Shown: positions 42,800 to 49,413 of the stretch, piece after piece
How the letters are laid out: the number at the start of each line of letters is the position of its first letter
How positions within the stretch are numbered: the stretch's first letter is position 1
Virus record (IMG/VR): IMGVR_UViG_3300025083_000044
Span: 1-53,235 of that record
Source of the DNA: a virus
Reading direction: 5' to 3' (one strand)
Length of the DNA stretch: 53,235 bases
Position numbers and translations under genes: made by a program
The notes under the pieces: model-generated
Told to the model about the DNA's origin: nothing
The model's database searches: none
The model's input: only the letters and a program-made list of their open reading frames with translations

Positions 42800-42828
42800 A
42801 GAGCGCAGGCATTGTCGAAAAGCGCTCT
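42800..42828. terminator. Hairpin AGAGCGC / GCGCTCT between convergent genes
   Basis: AGAGCGC (42800-42806) pairs with GCGCTCT (42822-42828) around a 15-base loop. A short T run (CCTTTT) follows on the plus strand. It is plausible as a terminator for the plus-strand recombination genes. Confidence 0.4.
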
Positions 42829-42833
42829 ACCTT

Positions 42834-43052
42834 TTAATGAATGGTTAGACTAATATGGTGAGCAGGATCTATTTCACTAACGTCTAAAATTTTTCCAAAC
42901 GTATAATCGGAACTTTCTTCCATAGAACGAAGCAAAGCAAATAGCTCTGCGGTATCAGAGTTTCTGGCCTGTAAAACAACCATATGCAGGTTGCTGTCTA
43001 TCTCATAGACGCACAGATATTGAGGAATGCTAGGAAATAACATACCTATCAT
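42834..43052 (-). CDS. Hypothetical protein, 72 aa
   Basis: The likely start is ATG at 43052, 13 bases after the preceding stop; another ATG nine bases further in is possible. It is compact, with IPQYLCVYEIDSNLHMVVLQARNSDTAELFALL. It lies last in the minus-strand train. No family was recognised. Confidence 0.5.
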   Translation of the reverse strand: MIGMLFPSIPQYLCVYEIDSNLHMVVLQARNSDTAELFALLRSMEESSDYTFGKILDVSEIDPAHHISLTIH

Positions 43053-43065
43053 CCTAGCATAATTT

Positions 43066-43323
43066 TTATTGATCGTTGACGTACAAAGCAATCATTGCAT
43101 AGTGAATGATTTTAAGAAGCTCTTTTTTCTTATCGTCTTTTTTGCCATAGCGCATGGCGTATTTCATTATATTACCAATACAAAACCCTTCGCCAAAACC
43201 AGCATCTACAATCATATCTGTTGCCTGGTACTTGCCCTTGGCATAGTGCTGATCGTAGGTGCTGTCTATATAATCTTTTAGCTCAGCAAGAGTAATATCT
43301 TCCTTGAATTTATAATCAATCAT
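43066..43323 (-). CDS. DUF3310-like phage protein, 85 aa
   Basis: ATG at 43323 overlaps the previous gene by eight bases; the upstream in-frame start would lie well inside that gene. The sequence ends GEGFCIGNIMKYAMRYGKKDDKKKELLKIIHYAMIAL, matching the DUF3310 (SaV) pattern of phage proteins with GN-x-x-KY-x-x-R-(Y/F)-x-x-K-D. The function is unknown; some family members are called nucleotide kinase-like. It is linked to the replication/recombination train. Confidence 0.7.
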   Translation of the reverse strand: MIDYKFKEDITLAELKDYIDSTYDQHYAKGKYQATDMIVDAGFGEGFCIGNIMKYAMRYGKKDDKKKELLKIIHYAMIALYVNDQ

Positions 43324-44182
43324 GGCAAAAACAATCCATGTTATCGTCATCAAATGGAAACTCTTGTTGCACATCAACCAAAGTAATTAATTCTCTATAA
43401 CTTGGTCTGTCAGTTCTAAATCTATTATTAAATTTTTCTTCAGTTTCCGCCCACCACTTTGCTTTTGACTTATCCTCTTTAATAATTTGGTTAATTTTTT
43501 TTCTGCTTTTTAAAAAACATAAATCGCAATTACCATGAGGGGTTTCGTTGTCTATAATTGGTAAATTAAGATCAAAATTTTGTTTTCTCCAAAAGTTATT
43601 AACATCTTCTTTTGTTGCCTTGGCTTCGTAAAGAGGTGTTAAATTAAATTTCTTTTGTGTATTTTTTGCTTTTTGTCTAGCTACCCTTCTTGGTTCGTCA
43701 TACCTAAGACCAAGAACAGTATCGTAAATCTTTATGCCTTGTTGCTTCATGTAATCGTTAATTCTTACAATTTTTAATTTATCAGTACAAAATCTAGCAA
43801 CAGGATTTGGCAATAATGCTGAATCTTTGTCATATTTGCCTGGTGTATTTAGTTCGGTTCTTGTTTTGAAATACTTAATCATTTTTGTAAATGGTTCACC
43901 ATTTCTGCTTGCTGTTTCATAATTAACTATTTTTGTGATCTGTTTATCACCACCGATCCAATCAAACTCTAACCAAATAATGCTTACACCCCATTTTTCT
44001 TGACAATCTTTAACAAAATCTAATGTTTCTGGACATTCTTTACCTGTATTGGCAAAGATCACATATAAATCTTTTGGCAGCTTTCCATTGTGTGCTTGAA
44101 TTATGTGATACAACATATAAGCAGAAGTTCTGCCACCACTAAAACTAATTAATGCTGGGCCGTTTATTTTGTATGGATTCAC
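43316..44182 (-). CDS. PP-loop ATPase, PAPS-reductase/adenylating-type
   Basis: This 288-residue protein has the PP-loop SFSGGRTSA (13-21), which binds ATP pyrophosphate, then VIFANTGKECPETLDFV (41-57). Conserved-looking Cys residues at 132, 219/222 (CDLC) and 284/286 could hold an iron-sulfur cluster or act in sulfur transfer. Relatives include PAPS reductases, DndC-type proteins of DNA phosphorothioation and tRNA-thiolating enzymes, so the substrate cannot be stated. It starts four bases inside the exonuclease gene's end and is tightly linked to replication genes. Confidence 0.75.
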   Translation of the reverse strand: MNPYKINGPALISFSGGRTSAYMLYHIIQAHNGKLPKDLYVIFANTGKECPETLDFVKDCQEKWGVSIIWLEFDWIGGDKQITKIVNYETASRNGEPFTKMIKYFKTRTELNTPGKYDKDSALLPNPVARFCTDKLKIVRINDYMKQQGIKIYDTVLGLRYDEPRRVARQKAKNTQKKFNLTPLYEAKATKEDVNNFWRKQNFDLNLPIIDNETPHGNCDLCFLKSRKKINQIIKEDKSKAKWWAETEEKFNNRFRTDRPSYRELITLVDVQQEFPFDDDNMDCFCHD

Positions 44183-45015
44183 AAGGTTAGTGTAACGATA
44201 TTAGGCGAGTTATAAACAGATAGATGGCCACCTTCTGAGTGATTTTTGTACAGCTCCAAAAAGCCTTCCATCTTTTCCCAGCCAAGATTCATTTGTTCTT
44301 CTGAGATGATAAATACTTTAGATGCGTATGGGTAGACCTTCTCTTGCGCTACAAAGACAAACTCATCTAATTTAAAGCCAGCTTTCTCCATACCTCTGCG
44401 ATACCAAGCAGCCTGCATATCATAGCCATATTTTTTAACTGAATAAGCAAACTCTACTGGATCACATGATTGGGTGGTCTTGTAGTCCACTACACATATG
44501 GCGTTGTCTGGGTATGGGCTTTGGACTGGCGGACAGATAACATCTGGTCGGCATTTACAAAGAACCTCGCCTTCATACCAATAGAAACTAGCCTCTGCTA
44601 CTTTGCCTTCAGCGTTAAGGTAGATGTTGCCCTCTTCAATCATATGCTCTTTCATACCTTTAATTGCTGTCATTTCAGCTTCTTTAATAACTGTTAGGCC
44701 GCGCTCCTCATACTCTTTTTTCAGTTCTTTGTTGGCATTGGTATAGGGAGATCCCATTACAACTGCTACTGTTTGGTTAAAAGCTTCCTCACCTTCTACC
44801 AGCAAAGCGTGAGCAGCTGTACCAAAGTTCATTGCAGGAGTTGTCTCTTGGACTCTCTCCACCGCATGCAGTTGCGATTTGCCAAAGGCTCTAATCTTAC
44901 TGCTACTAATACCAACACCCGCATGGTAAACAGGGTTAGGTATATCTGAGAACACCAGGGTGTCGCCCTTTTGCTCAGACTCAAACTCTTTTAGTTCTTC
45001 TATTATCATATTCAT
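44179..45015 (-). CDS. RecE/RecB-like PD-(D/E)XK exonuclease
   Basis: This is predicted to resect DNA ends for recombination. Motifs in order are VYHAGVGISSSKIR (about residues 29-42), GTAAH with His69, RPDVI with Asp158, VVDYKT with Asp177 and Lys179, and QAAWY (Gln201, Tyr205). The RecB-family catalytic set D-x-K plus Q-x3-Y is complete. It would work with the Sak4-like annealing ATPase and the DUF669 SSB. The start at 45015 overlaps the previous gene end. Confidence 0.82.
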   Translation of the reverse strand: MNMIIEELKEFESEQKGDTLVFSDIPNPVYHAGVGISSSKIRAFGKSQLHAVERVQETTPAMNFGTAAHALLVEGEEAFNQTVAVVMGSPYTNANKELKKEYEERGLTVIKEAEMTAIKGMKEHMIEEGNIYLNAEGKVAEASFYWYEGEVLCKCRPDVICPPVQSPYPDNAICVVDYKTTQSCDPVEFAYSVKKYGYDMQAAWYRRGMEKAGFKLDEFVFVAQEKVYPYASKVFIISEEQMNLGWEKMEGFLELYKNHSEGGHLSVYNSPNIVTLTL

Positions 45016-45235
45016 ACTCCAAAATCATCGTTTGCACGACACTATCATTAAGCATTGGCTGAGGCCAATACCGCAACTTATTGTATAAGTTTAGCATGTT
45101 GCCTTCAAAAGACAGTTGCTTGTTATACATAGGGTTTCCTATCGAATCCCAAAAATCTTCTATTTGTTCTAAGGTATTTCTACCACCGCCAACATATTTT
45201 AATTCTGCTTCTGTATAGTCATAAGGTATAAACAT
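44981..45235 (-). CDS. Hypothetical protein between helicase and exonuclease, 84 aa
   Basis: ATG at 45235 follows a GGGAGA site; an upstream ATG at 45292 inside the helicase end is an alternative. It contains YTEAELKYVGGGRNTLEQIEDFWDSIG and NLYNKLRYWPQP. It overlaps the exonuclease start by 35 bases. No known family. Confidence 0.55.
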   Translation of the reverse strand: MFIPYDYTEAELKYVGGGRNTLEQIEDFWDSIGNPMYNKQLSFEGNMLNLYNKLRYWPQPMLNDSVVQTMILEYEYDNRRTKRV

Positions 45236-45278
45236 AAAATCTCCCGTCTCTTTCCTAAATGGATAACAACGTGTTGGC

Positions 45279-46892
45279 TTACCTATCTGCATAAATATGA
45301 TTAACGATATTAGGGAACTTGCCCGAATAATCGACTTTAATTAAATCTGGTTTGTTAACTTCTGTTTGTCTAAACAAAGCTTCATCTACTGTAGAGGGTG
45401 GGGATCTTCGCAAGCTATCACCACTTACCATTTTGTTCCACCAAGCCACAGCTTTCTCTCTTGCATAACCCGAATGCTCAAAGCAGATGTACTCACTAAT
45501 AATCTTATTGGGTGTCTTGTAGCTGACCTTTAATACAGGCAACGGCTTGCCTTGTTTCTGATGATTGCCAAACCACATGTTTATAACCTTGGTATCGTAG
45601 CGTTCTTTTTTGGCTGTCTTAGAAATAATATCTAACTTAGATGCAACCAGCTCTAGCTCTAGCTTACGCATAGGATAGACATAGCCACAATCAGGGCAAG
45701 TGGTTACAGCTTTAGGTACATATGATTGGCATTCTGGACAGCTCTTGACCAAAGCCTCGCCTGTTTTTTTGCGCTTGCCTTTTTGGTTGGGCGCTATTTG
45801 ATTGATAGGGCCATGACGTTCAATATTCTTGGCAAAGTCTAAAATCAAACAATCTTTCTTGCCCTCTGCTATACGCATGCCTCTACCCATCATTTGCACA
45901 TATAAGCCTGGTGAATGTGTAGGTCGCAGCATTATAATTAAATCTGTATTTGGCGCATCAAAACCTGTTGTTAACACATCGCAATTAACCAAAGCTCTAA
46001 TCTTGCCAGCTTTATAATCTGTTATTAGCTGATCTCTTTCGTTTTGATTTGTATCTCCTGTTACCACGCGAGAGGTTATATTGTTGGCATTTAAAATACC
46101 GCTGACCATTTCCGCATGATTGATACCAGCACAAAAGATTAACCATTGTTTTCTGTTTGCGCCTTTGATTAAAACTTCTTGCATGGCTTTGTTGGTTCGG
46201 CCGCTATCGTTCATCTTGGCCTGCAAATCTGTTTGAATAAACTCACCCCCTCTCAAACCTATATCATCAATCTCGTACTCAGTATCCATACATTTAGTTA
46301 CTAGAGGTGATAAGTAGCCGTCATCAATCAGCCGAATAAAGTTATCACCACTACCAAAGTCTATTGCGACATCATCAAAGATATATCCCTCGCCTTCAGT
46401 CAACATACCAGAGTTAAGTCTGTATGGAGTAGCCGTAAAGCCAACCACACGTAAATTTGGGTTGCGTTCTTTAAGGGCGACAACGAGGGAGCGGTACATT
46501 CCCTCGCCGTCTTTTGGAACAAGATGCGCTTCATCAATAGCGAGAAGATCGAATAAGGGCAGTTGATCTACCTTGTTCCAAACTGATTGAAGCTGAGCAT
46601 AGATAATATCGTTATCTGTATCTCGACTCTTTAAGCTGTTGCCATACAAACCTATATCTCCATAAGGCCAAGCGTCTTGTAGCTTTTCATAATTTTGAAA
46701 AAGTATTTCTTTAACATGCGAAACAATTAAAGTTTTTTGTTTTTTTTGTTCATTCATATGCAGCACAAAGTCTGCAATCACATGAGACTTACCAGAGCCT
46801 GTTGGCATAACAACCAAAGGATTGCCGTCCTCTATAGCAATATAATTTTCTAAAGCATCTAGAGCTTCTTGTTGGTAATCTCTTAACGGCAT
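45279..46892 (-). CDS. SF2 (DEAH-type) DNA helicase with zinc ribbon
   Basis: Probable ATP-dependent DNA unwinding or translocation. Visible motifs are I PTGSGKS (30-36), II DEAH (120-123), III TAT (153-155), V/VI VLTTGFDAPNTD and QMMGRGMR (333-340). A C-terminal zinc ribbon has C385, C388, C399 and C402. The length of 537 and order resemble phage RecQ/UvsW/type III-like helicases. Replication, recombination or origin remodelling are likely roles. It is separated from a Lys-rich peptide gene by zero bases. Confidence 0.88.
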   Translation of the reverse strand: MPLRDYQQEALDALENYIAIEDGNPLVVMPTGSGKSHVIADFVLHMNEQKKQKTLIVSHVKEILFQNYEKLQDAWPYGDIGLYGNSLKSRDTDNDIIYAQLQSVWNKVDQLPLFDLLAIDEAHLVPKDGEGMYRSLVVALKERNPNLRVVGFTATPYRLNSGMLTEGEGYIFDDVAIDFGSGDNFIRLIDDGYLSPLVTKCMDTEYEIDDIGLRGGEFIQTDLQAKMNDSGRTNKAMQEVLIKGANRKQWLIFCAGINHAEMVSGILNANNITSRVVTGDTNQNERDQLITDYKAGKIRALVNCDVLTTGFDAPNTDLIIMLRPTHSPGLYVQMMGRGMRIAEGKKDCLILDFAKNIERHGPINQIAPNQKGKRKKTGEALVKSCPECQSYVPKAVTTCPDCGYVYPMRKLELELVASKLDIISKTAKKERYDTKVINMWFGNHQKQGKPLPVLKVSYKTPNKIISEYICFEHSGYAREKAVAWWNKMVSGDSLRRSPPSTVDEALFRQTEVNKPDLIKVDYSGKFPNIVNHIYADR

Positions 46893-47000
46893 TTACTTCT
46901 TTTTCTTTTTAGGAAAAACTTTCTTTACAACTTTAGATAACTTGCCAGACTTCATAATTCGATCAAGCCTGTTAATTGTTTTAGCCTTTTTATTCTTCAT
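46893..47000 (-). CDS. Lys-rich small protein, 35 aa
   Basis: A tiny frame whose ATG (47000) overlaps the previous stop and whose TAA is directly followed by the helicase ATG. The product begins MKNKKAKTINRLDRIMKSG and ends in five Lys. It is probably basic nucleic-acid-binding. The strict stitching to both neighbours is the evidence. Confidence 0.5.
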   Translation of the reverse strand: MKNKKAKTINRLDRIMKSGKLSKVVKKVFPKKKKK

Positions 47001-47166
47001 CTTTATTTGCAAAATTAGTTTTAGTTTCTTTACCGCTTGCATATTTTAATTTTCTAAAATGTTCTCCAGCGCCTTTTTGATATTCATACCAAACTATTTT
47101 TTTATCATCTTCTTCAGCTTGAAGTTTTTTTCTTTGCTTCTCTACATTTTTTTTATACTGAGTCAT
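46990..47166 (-). CDS. Charged helical protein, 58 aa
   Basis: The likely ATG at 47166 has a GGGGGATC/AAGAG site upstream; the longer frame would need a TTG. It reads MTQYKKNVEKQRKKLQAEEDDK, then YQKGAGEHFRKLKYASG, and is strongly helical. The overlap with the next peptide gene supports it. Confidence 0.5.
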   Translation of the reverse strand: MTQYKKNVEKQRKKLQAEEDDKKIVWYEYQKGAGEHFRKLKYASGKETKTNFANKDEE

Positions 47167-47233
47167 TTTCTCTTGATCCCCCTGGTAATTGTTCAACGTC
47201 AAACCAACCGCACGGATAATTTACACCTCTCAT
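47153..47233 (-). CDS. Tiny protein with PCGW motif, 26 aa
   Basis: It starts within the end of the preceding gene (ATGA-type overlap at 47230-47233) and ends inside the next. The product begins MRGVNYPCGWFDVEQLPG. Its overlap on both sides is good evidence, but the size makes the call tentative. Confidence 0.4.
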   Translation of the reverse strand: MRGVNYPCGWFDVEQLPGGSRENDSV

Positions 47234-47364
47234 TTTCCTTGACCTCTATATTTTTTACGCGTTTTGCGTTTGTTAGTTCCAGCGCCTCGGCTAAGCCTTG
47301 AGTCGCCAATAGATGTTTTCTTTTTAATACTTTGTATTTTTTCTTTAATCCAAGTCTTTGCCAT
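47230..47364 (-). CDS. Lys/Arg-rich small marine-phage-type protein, 44 aa
   Basis: It starts at ATG 47364, inside the end of the HNH gene. The product contains TSIGDSRLSRGAGTNKRKTR and ends KKYRGQGK, a pattern I remember from small marine phage proteins. It is very basic, so nucleic-acid binding is likely. The function is unknown. Confidence 0.6.
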   Translation of the reverse strand: MAKTWIKEKIQSIKKKTSIGDSRLSRGAGTNKRKTRKKYRGQGK

Positions 47365-47821
47365 TGTTTTTTTCCTCTAGTTGTTTATAAAATTCTGCAA
47401 CTGCCATTATCTCCTGCCAAGTGCCGTCGCTTTTAATACAGTTGGCCCGATGAGAAACAATAAGAATGTTGCCTATAACATAACCTTTGTTGTTGTCTAT
47501 TCTCTCCATTGTGGGTGAGTTGTATCTGTTTTCATATCCATGCACAAGCTCAATACCAAGAACTGGACACTTAAAATCTTCTGGCCATACGTTCCAAATA
47601 TCTTGAGGTTTAAGAGTGCAAGGCGGCCAACCCCTGTCCAAAGTTCTGCGCCTTGCTCCAGATAACATCTTATGCGCCCAATAAGAAGGTTTGTTTCTTT
47701 TGTTTTCGTTATAGCAAGATCGACACTCCCACCTAAAAGGCGGAGCTTTCTTTAGTTTTCTATTGGGAAAGTTTACTGAGTTCAATTCTTTTGTTTCCTT
47801 GCATATAGGACATTTTCTCAC
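47345..47821 (-). CDS. HNH endonuclease with zinc ribbon (possible free-standing homing nuclease)
   Basis: Four cysteines at 4, 7, 33 and 36 form a ribbon (CPIC, then CRSC). The C-terminal half has CPVLGIEL, SPTMERIDNNKGYVIGNILIVSHRANCIKS (about residues 85-131). Arg107/Asp109, Asn118, His124 and Asn127 are in HNH-type spacing, similar to phage homing nucleases. It overlaps neighbours at both ends (20 bases with the following gene, four with the preceding one). It could be a mobile element remnant or a working nuclease. Confidence 0.78.
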   Translation of the reverse strand: MRKCPICKETKELNSVNFPNRKLKKAPPFRWECRSCYNENKRNKPSYWAHKMLSGARRRTLDRGWPPCTLKPQDIWNVWPEDFKCPVLGIELVHGYENRYNSPTMERIDNNKGYVIGNILIVSHRANCIKSDGTWQEIMAVAEFYKQLEEKNNGKDLD

Positions 47822-48084
47822 TTTGGGTCAATAGCCTTTAAATATAGTTCTTGCCAAAACTTAACTTGGTGTAAGAGATCGTTGTTTTGTTTTATTATTT
47901 CTTCTATATCTATTTTTCTGTTGTCTCCTGGTATGCAAATAGAAAAAAATATATTGTTTCTATCTACCTCAGTCTCAAACTTATCTCTCAATAAATCTGG
48001 TATGTTGGGAGCGTTTGGATCTACCTTATCTACATAAAACTTTGCTTGAACTAAAACTTCCCGCTCTTTCTTTAGTTCTTTCAT
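47818..48084 (-). CDS. Charged hypothetical protein, 88 aa
   Basis: The protein is mixed alpha/beta with an acidic middle (VDPNAPNIPDLLRDKFETEVDRNN). It starts with MKELKKEREVLVQAKF. It overlaps the HNH gene by four bases and the preceding small membrane gene by four. No family was seen. Confidence 0.6.
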   Translation of the reverse strand: MKELKKEREVLVQAKFYVDKVDPNAPNIPDLLRDKFETEVDRNNIFFSICIPGDNRKIDIEEIIKQNNDLLHQVKFWQELYLKAIDPK

Positions 48085-48176
48085 AAATGTTTATTCATTA
48101 ACCAAATAAAATAAAGCAAGCCACCTACAAGGTAAGTGGCTATCACACCTAAGATCCAAAGAAAAAACTCAAGCAT
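48081..48176 (-). CDS. Small membrane peptide, 31 aa
   Basis: ATG 48176 to TGA 48081. The product is a single hydrophobic helix (FLWILGVIATYLVGGLLYFIW) with a short polar tail. It is coupled to the next gene by ATGA and to the previous by an eight-base overlap. It might be a holin-like or envelope-interacting peptide. Confidence 0.55.
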   Translation of the reverse strand: MLEFFLWILGVIATYLVGGLLYFIWLMNKHL

Positions 48177-48318
48177 CGTTTGTAAATAAGGTTTCTTCAG
48201 TATTTCTCCAAATATCAATAAATTCTGGAGCCGCGCCTGAGTGCTCTACATATATAGTTATATCTCCTACCTTTATATACGCAGAAACTTCAGACCTTTG
48301 ATCTATCTCAATACTCAT
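48169..48318 (-). CDS. Small acidic protein, 49 aa
   Basis: ATG at 48318 to TGA at 48169; the ATG overlaps the stop of the first gene of the train. Mixed beta strands (SAYIKVGDITIYVEHSG) and a polar end. Function unknown. The reading frame is supported by the overlaps on both sides. Confidence 0.55.
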   Translation of the reverse strand: MSIEIDQRSEVSAYIKVGDITIYVEHSGAAPEFIDIWRNTEETLFTNDA

Positions 48319-48506
48319 TTGGATGCCTCCTTATAAGCATGCTCAAATAAAGCTGGGTGATGTTGGCGAATGTACTCAACAAACTTGCTCAACCTTTCGG
48401 TTGATTGCATGTCTTCTTCTACATCCGAAGTATGTTTGGGAGCTGGTAATCCTGGTTGTAAAGCTTTCATACCTTCCCTTATAAAATCTATTTCTGTCAT
48501 TGACAT
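48315..48506 (-). CDS. First gene of the minus-strand replication train, 63 aa
   Basis: ATG at 48506 follows an AGGAGA site, so a longer frame starting near 48605 is rejected. It starts MSMTEIDFIREGMKALQPG. It is helical and polar. The minus-strand promoter at 48537-48563 lies about 30 bases upstream, so this is the likely 5' end of the train down to 42834. Confidence 0.6.
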   Translation of the reverse strand: MSMTEIDFIREGMKALQPGLPAPKHTSDVEEDMQSTERLSKFVEYIRQHHPALFEHAYKEASK

Positions 48507-48536
48507 AATCTTCTCCTGATTAATTATTTCACTAAT

Positions 48537-48563
48537 AGTATAAAATTTAAGTTGCTTTGTAAA
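48537..48563 (-). promoter_or_regulatory. Candidate minus-strand promoter
   Basis: On the minus strand TTTACA (48558-48563) and TATACT (48537-48542) are separated by 15 bases, slightly short but with good hexamers. It would drive the train 48506-42834. Confidence 0.55.
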
Positions 48564-48579
48564 CACCTTTTGATATACT
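48552..48579 (+). promoter_or_regulatory. Candidate plus-strand promoter, back-to-back with the minus promoter
   Basis: TTGCTT (48552-48557) and TATACT (48574-48579) have a 16-base spacer. Its -35 abuts the -35 of the minus promoter, so both cannot be occupied at once. It would start the operon 48608-50776. Confidence 0.55.
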
Positions 48580-48607
48580 AAAGGTATATTTATTTTGGAG
48601 AACATAA

Positions 48608-48826
48608 ATGACGATAGATAAAAGAATGTCAGATTACGTAGACCACACTAGAGATTACTTACAACAATTGGTATGCCAAATCATTAAAGTTTATTTGCAG
48701 TCTGCCAGCGTTGAGATTTCTAACCCAGACGCAACCTTGCAGCAAATAGAAGCTGACAAGGATCGCTTGATCGATATGGTTAATAACTTGGCCGAGGTCG
48801 AAAAGAGAAAGATTAAGACGCATTAA
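48608..48826 (+). CDS. Hypothetical helical protein, 72 aa
   Basis: It has a TGGAG-type ribosome site. The protein is nearly all helix (YVDHTRDYLQQLVCQIIKVYLQ, LQQIEADKDRLIDMVNNLAEVEKRKIK). It is the first gene downstream of the divergent promoter and could be an early regulator. No family was recognised. Confidence 0.6.
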   Translation: MTIDKRMSDYVDHTRDYLQQLVCQIIKVYLQSASVEISNPDATLQQIEADKDRLIDMVNNLAEVEKRKIKTH

Positions 48827-48827
48827 C

Positions 48828-49082
48828 ATGGTTGAATATCAAGGCAAAAAAGTTACAGTTAGAACTAAAGTCAAACATGAATTGTCTGATGTGGTTATTG
48901 CTTGGGTCAATCAGGTTGTCAAAAATCCAGAGGATGTCATTGTTGATTGGAGTCAGATGACAACAAAGGAACAAGAAGAGTTTGAAAGACAGGCTTTCTT
49001 GTTAGAGGGTAAACTCCACAAAGTTATCGGCGTGGCGTTTGCAGAAATAATTAGTAGTAGCAACTACACTAAAAAGATATAG
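48828..49082 (+). CDS. Hypothetical protein, 84 aa
   Basis: One base after the previous stop. It contains VVIAWVNQVVKNPEDVIVDWSQMT and a helical C-terminus. It is part of the early plus-strand group. The function is unknown. Confidence 0.6.
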   Translation: MVEYQGKKVTVRTKVKHELSDVVIAWVNQVVKNPEDVIVDWSQMTTKEQEEFERQAFLLEGKLHKVIGVAFAEIISSSNYTKKI

Positions 49083-49090
49083 GAGGAGAT

Positions 49091-49279
49091 ATGAGTAAGA
49101 CAGGAGATTTACTTATCGACATTCAAGCAGATGCTCAGATAGTCGTAGGTGATTGCGAAAACTTTCAAGAGTTTTGCGATCGCATGTATGACATCAATTA
49201 TCTGTATTCGCCAGGAATGATACAGCAGACTTGGAATGATTATAAAGAAGAATGCCGTTGGAAGTACGGCGAAGGCTAA
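49091..49279 (+). CDS. Hypothetical acidic protein, 62 aa
   Basis: An AGGAGGAG site precedes the ATG, which is a strong signal. The product is acidic and aromatic at the end (YKEECRWKYGEG) with two Cys in the middle (DCENFQEFCDRMYD). It probably acts early in infection. No homology was recognised. Confidence 0.6.
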   Translation: MSKTGDLLIDIQADAQIVVGDCENFQEFCDRMYDINYLYSPGMIQQTWNDYKEECRWKYGEG

Positions 49280-49329
49280 TCGCGAACAGGCAATCATTCG
49301 GCTTGTATAAACAATAGAAGTGCAGTTGC

Positions 49330-49394
49330 GACGAGGTTTATTCATCCTCGTCTCCAGAGACTTTGAGGTGTAGTCTTGCAACGATACACACCTC
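49330..49394 (+). ncRNA. Two-hairpin leader of the methyltransferase gene
   Basis: Hairpin 1 is GACGAGG (49330-49336) with CCTCGTC (49346-49352). Hairpin 2 is GAGGTGT (49365-49371) with ACACCTC (49388-49394). The latter is followed by a T run and, at once, the AGGAGA ribosome site and the ATG (49414). This could be a regulatory leader, attenuator or small RNA. Function not known. Confidence 0.45.
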
Positions 49395-49413
49395 ACCTTT
49401 TAGGAGAAAAAAT

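Noticed and set aside
48507-48605. Extended N-terminus for the gene 48315-48506
   Set aside because: The extension crosses the divergent promoter region and lacks a ribosome site, while AGGAGA precedes the ATG at 48506.
49109-49396. Minus-strand frame over the small early genes and the leader
   Set aside because: It is antisense to a gene with a strong AGGAGGAG site and to a hairpin leader. Composition is not protein-like.
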